DNA from: Gymnothorax reevesii
Lineage: Eukaryota; Chordata; Actinopteri; Anguilliformes; Muraenidae
Direction: 5' to 3'
Length of the DNA stretch: 64,000 bases
Assembly (NCBI GenBank): GCA_029721435.1
Contig: CM056583.1
Coordinates: 49,020,620-49,084,619 of the forward strand
Numbering within the stretch: position 1 is the stretch's first letter; every line of letters starts with the position of its first letter. The position numbers were made by a program, and so were the translations under genes. This document shows, piece after piece, positions 62,643 through 64,000 of the stretch. The notes under the pieces were generated by a model that saw only the letters and a program-made list of their open reading frames with translations, did not search any database and was not told the DNA's origin.

Positions 62643-62790
62643 GAGCCCAGCTCCAGCCCGATTACAGAGAAGGGCCTCTGTGCCGTTGGGTCCAGCAGTC
62701 GCAAAGCGTCTCAGCCTGGTCACTCTGCAGCCAAATCAGTGCTGCTCAGAGAGCTCCGCCCAGCACTGGCATCGTGGGCACAGGGTCGAG
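62643..62790 (+). other. Candidate cryptic or alternative exon
   Basis: A very good acceptor (TTCCCCCTCCCCTAACTCAG ending 62642) precedes a 148-nt stretch that is GC-richer than its flanks and ends at a donor-like GAG/GTGGGT. Two frames are open through it, neither with recognised similarity. It ends in phase 1 when read from GAG, which would not fit the following tcf4 coding exon directly, so at most it is a noncoding or alternative first exon. Splice-like signals can occur by chance. Confidence 0.18.
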
Positions 62791-63099
62791 GTGGGTGTCA
62801 TCGATTAGAGAGCCAGGCTATCACTACCAGCGTACCATGGGTCCCACTGTTGACTTAAAACATCACAGAGTGAAGGTGCTAATTGGCGTTTCATATGGGT
62901 GTTGATTGAGAGGAGAGAGGCAGGTAAGCGTGCTTTACACAATGAGGTAAAGAGGCCTGAACAAAACCTTGGTTTAATCCACCTGAAGTGAATCAGATAT
63001 AGCGCGGCACGGCGGTATCGGTGGGTTATGCGGCTGTGTATAGTGTGCGGATTTGCACTTTCTCGCCGTTGGCCCTCGGCTGCTGTCTCCAGCTTCATT

Positions 63100-63700
63100 G
63101 TGCTTGAGCCAAATTTTTTTTTTCCTCCTTTTTAGGGAGCAGCTTAATTAAAACCGGTGCCAGGCCCTTATAGATGTGCCTATTATAGACACTAATTCAT
63201 GTATATGTTCTCGGATGCAACAGGTCTGCTTGAGTAAAGAGTTAACACTCAGGAAAGTTAGTTTTCCCCTTTTTATTTTCAAATGTTCTGTTTGTGCAGA
63301 AATCACAGAATCACCATAAGGGCTGCTTTGCATTTTTAATTTAGTAACTAACATATGAATACATTTGCATATTAATTAGTTGCAGATTAAATCATGCATA
63401 CATAATTGCCTCCTTACTGTGTTTAATGTTTGTCAGAATCTGAAGCCTTGCTTGATGAATGCCATTTGAAGATTACAATTGGACGTACCCTCGGACACAT
63501 TTGAGCAAATAATGCGAGATTTGAAATCCCAACATTTGCTCAAAATTATTGAGCAGTTACTGCAAAAAATTGTAGTCAAAGTGATGCGTCTCACTTATAT
63601 AGTAGAACTGAATAATTCCCTATTCTTGATCATTAATGTGCCCCTTAATTATGTTGCATCTGCAAATTAACACTTTAAGCACTGGATGTTTTTTGGGCTG
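63100..63700. promoter_or_regulatory. Possible conserved noncoding element (homeodomain/POU-like motifs)
   Basis: The stretch has CTTAATTAAAACCGG at about 63144 and an octamer plus homeodomain-type core, ATTTGCATATTAATTAG, at 63364. It also has repeated TTTGAGCAAAT / ATTTGCTCAAAATTATTGAG words near 63500-63555. It has no repeat character and no coding signal. The assignment as an enhancer is inference from motif density alone. Confidence 0.2.
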
Positions 63701-64000
63701 TTGTATGTGAAATTGAATTAAGGTTGGTAAGAAATTCAAATCTGTTCATTAAAACAAGCTGAGGCTTATTCTTAGCGTTTTGCCTGCTTTTGTTTTGTGT
63801 AAGAAAGCGTTTGTGTGATCCTGTGATTACATTGCATACAGTGAAATAAAGCTGATTGTAAACACAATGGGATATGCATTTTTATGCAGCTCTTTAGGGT
63901 AAGGGTGTGTATGTGGGTGCGCATGTGTGTGTGCGTGCGTGCGTGCTACAGTGCCTGCATATAAAGACTCAATATCACATGCCAAGCTGTTATATTCAAG

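Overview
The window is vertebrate, most likely ray-finned fish, intronic DNA. It has low gene density, long AT-rich introns, GT/AG-flanked short exons, long (GT)n/(CA)n and (TAA)n tracts, and Tc1/mariner, hAT-like, PIF/Harbinger-like and piggyBac-like remnants of the kind common in fish genomes. There is no operon structure and no bacterial-type gene.

The only gene I can support is a plus-strand class I bHLH E-protein gene that I recognise as tcf4 (transcription factor 4, E2-2). Three internal coding exons are present: 25150-25211 (62 nt), 48634-48763 (130 nt) and 49738-49787 (50 nt). Their splice sites and reading phases join without a break (phase 1 in; 0/0; 1/1; 0 out). Together they encode the stretch that ends in the bipartite nuclear localisation signal and the VRKVPPGLPSS motif of E proteins. 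Exons 2 and 3 together are exactly 180 nt, so they can be skipped as a cassette without shifting frame. The upstream and downstream tcf4 exons (N-terminal activation domain, the VYAPS exon, the bHLH domain) were not found, so the flanking introns run off both edges.

Layout. 1-25149: upstream intron. Its first 10 kb holds several CpG-rich islets and a near-perfect 35-bp foldback; further on are a small MITE, a Tc1-like fossil at about 19.97-20.71 kb and an almost full-length dead Tc1-like element at 21982-23410. 25212-48633: a 23.4 kb intron with a repeat cluster at 27.6-29.7 kb (including a hAT-type MITE with a perfect 8-bp target duplication), a piggyBac-like transposase first-exon remnant on the minus strand near 32.5 kb, and two promoter- or enhancer-like GC-rich segments near 36.1-36.6 kb (RFX X-box, YY1-like site) and 39.5-39.8 kb. 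48764-49737: a short 974 bp intron. 49788-64000: downstream intron, dominated at 58.9-62.5 kb by a roughly 65-bp minisatellite with a ~581-bp higher-order repeat, an inserted transposase-like fragment, a long GT microsatellite and a fish-type dispersed repeat.

No previously undescribed system such as a new enzyme cluster is visible. The most useful leads are the frame-preserving NLS cassette, a minus-strand candidate exon at about 57.1-57.2 kb, the minisatellite higher-order structure, and the candidate internal promoters.
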